From Bordetella parapertussis (GTDB lineage: Bacteria; Pseudomonadota; Gammaproteobacteria; Burkholderiales; Burkholderiaceae_B), in the NCBI GenBank assembly GCA_943331855.1, contig CALQNE010000218.1, positions 1 to 6,028 of the forward strand: a stretch of DNA of 6,028 bases, given 5' to 3'. Below the pieces are notes generated by a model. That model had not been told where the DNA came from. It searched no databases and worked only from the letters and a program-made list of their open reading frames with translations. Shown one piece after another: positions 5,406 to 6,028 of the stretch (positions are counted from its first letter, which is position 1; the number at the start of each line of letters is the position of its first letter). Both the position numbers and the translations under genes were made by a program.

Positions 5406-6028
5406 CATCGCAGCCACTGCCGAGCACCTCTACTTCGACCATGCCGGTCATTATCTTGCTGGCACTGGCGGCTTTTGCAAGCTCTAGCGCATTTCGCATT
5501 TGCGACCCCTTATTGCCTGTGCTGGCCAGTGAGTTTGGTGTGCGTACGGCGCAAGCCTCAAGTGCGGTCACGTACTTTTCGATTGCTTATGGCGTCATGC
5601 AATTTTTTTATGGTCCGGTCGGTGATCGATACGGTAAGTTTTTCGTGTTGTCGTTGGCGACGTTTGGTTGCGCGGCCGGTAGTCTGTTGGTGGCCTGTGC
5701 GCCGACGCTTGGTATTCTCGAACTGGGGCGCTTTATTTCGGGCGCGACAGCAGCGGGGATCATTCCATTATCAATGGCCTGGATTGGCGATCATGTCCCT
5801 TACGAACAGCGACAGGCGACGCTTGCGAGATATTTACTGGGTTCGATCTCTGGAATTGCCATTGGCCAGTTGTTGGGTGGGGTGTTTGCTGACACCGTGG
5901 GTTGGCGTTGGGCGTTTGTTTTTCTGGCGATGATTTATCTGGTGGTCGGCGGACTTTTGATTTCCCGTCGCCACAGTGTTGCCGAGGTGCCCGCAAGTGC
6001 TGCAATGCGTTTGTTAGATCCGGTGCGC
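5402..6028 (+). CDS. MFS transporter, N-terminal half (3' end outside window)
   Basis: This frame is open to the last base and gives 209 residues of an inner-membrane transporter of the major facilitator superfamily, driven by an ion gradient; the substrate cannot be told. Hydrophobic segments lie at about 15-36, 52-70, 80-99, 104-126, 143-165 and 168-188, matching the first six of twelve helices. The loop after helix 2 carries motif A (GPVGDRYGKFFVL, 71-83). Helix 4 has the motif-B-like Arg in GRFISGATAAG (109-119), and helix 5 is Gly-rich (GSISGIAIGQLLGG) like motif C of drug/H+ antiporters. FRICDPLLPVLASEFGV in and after helix 1 resembles MFS proteins of the DHA1 (drug:H+ antiporter) type, so efflux is a reasonable guess. 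An in-frame TAG at 5339 limits the start; ATG 5402 is the longest choice, with only a weak AAAGA upstream. ATG at 5441 (residue 14) is an alternative just before helix 1. Confidence 0.9.
   Translation, partial: MTSQPLPSTSTSTMPVIILLALAAFASSSAFRICDPLLPVLASEFGVRTAQASSAVTYFSIAYGVMQFFYGPVGDRYGKFFVLSLATFGCAAGSLLVACAPTLGILELGRFISGATAAGIIPLSMAWIGDHVPYEQRQATLARYLLGSISGIAIGQLLGGVFADTVGWRWAFVFLAMIYLVVGGLLISRRHSVAEVPASAAMRLLDPVR

Larger units (their letters stand above)
5347..5418 (+). repeat. 10-bp direct repeat CGCAGCCACT flanking the MFS start
   Basis: CGCAGCCACT occurs at 5347-5356 and again at 5409-5418, 62 bases apart. The first copy is in the dsbD-MFS gap and the second covers codons 3-6 of the MFS frame. 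The flanks differ, so the exact match is limited to 10 bases. It may be chance, a remnant of local duplication, or a pair of protein-binding sites around the start codon. Confidence 0.45.

Noticed and set aside
5475..5933. 152-residue plus-strand frame in the MFS region
   Set aside because: It is a shifted frame over the MFS gene; its Trp/Arg/Cys-rich product shows no family features, while the frame from 5402 has a clear MFS pattern.
1..6028. Signs of mobile elements, CRISPR arrays, tRNA genes or horizontally acquired islands
   Set aside because: No transposase, array-like repeats, tRNA-like cloverleaf or attachment-site duplication was seen; gene order and composition are continuous with a core chromosome region.

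Overview
The window is a chromosomal housekeeping segment, all on the + strand. It holds the distal end of the large ribosomal-protein cluster (S10-spc-alpha) of a proteobacterium, followed by a disulfide/metal-associated gene pair and the start of a transporter gene. The order rpsM-rpsK-rpsD-rpoA-rplQ-cutA-dsbD, the roughly balanced base composition by eye, and protein details (an S11 with a [18 protein letters not shown] start, an alpha subunit of 327 residues, an L17 starting [12 protein letters not shown]) point to a betaproteobacterium of the order Burkholderiales. The S11 and L17 sequences most resemble those I remember from Alcaligenaceae such as Bordetella. The family-level placement is inference from memory.

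Layout. Positions 1-222 hold the C-terminal part of rpsM (S13), cut by the window edge. rpsK (S11, 236-637) and rpsD (S4, 649-1272) follow with short gaps and good ribosome binding sites. A 120-base gap with a perfect 12-bp hairpin separates rpsD from rpoA (1393-2376). A 130-base gap with two small hairpins separates rpoA from rplQ (L17, 2507-2902). A strong A/T-flanked intrinsic terminator (2922-2949) closes the cluster. cutA (2981-3316) and dsbD (TTG start at 3313) then overlap by four bases and probably form one translation-coupled unit. After a 64-base gap without a recognisable terminator, a major facilitator superfamily (MFS) transporter gene starts at 5402 and runs off the right edge.

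How the genes work together. The first five genes make 30S head and body proteins, the RNA polymerase alpha subunit and a 50S protein, the usual alpha-operon set. In E. coli this set is under S4 feedback; the E. coli-type S4 target would lie upstream of rpsM, outside this window. CutA is a small trimeric protein linked to metal tolerance. DsbD carries electrons from cytoplasmic thioredoxin across the inner membrane to periplasmic disulfide isomerases. The two genes are neighbours in many proteobacteria.

No new multi-gene system is visible; this is an ordinary core-genome region. The most interesting details are in non-coding sequence. One is the compact, repeat-rich leader in front of the MFS gene, with competing hairpins and a 12-codon upstream frame whose stop overlaps the MFS start. 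The other is the perfect hairpin between rpsD and rpoA.
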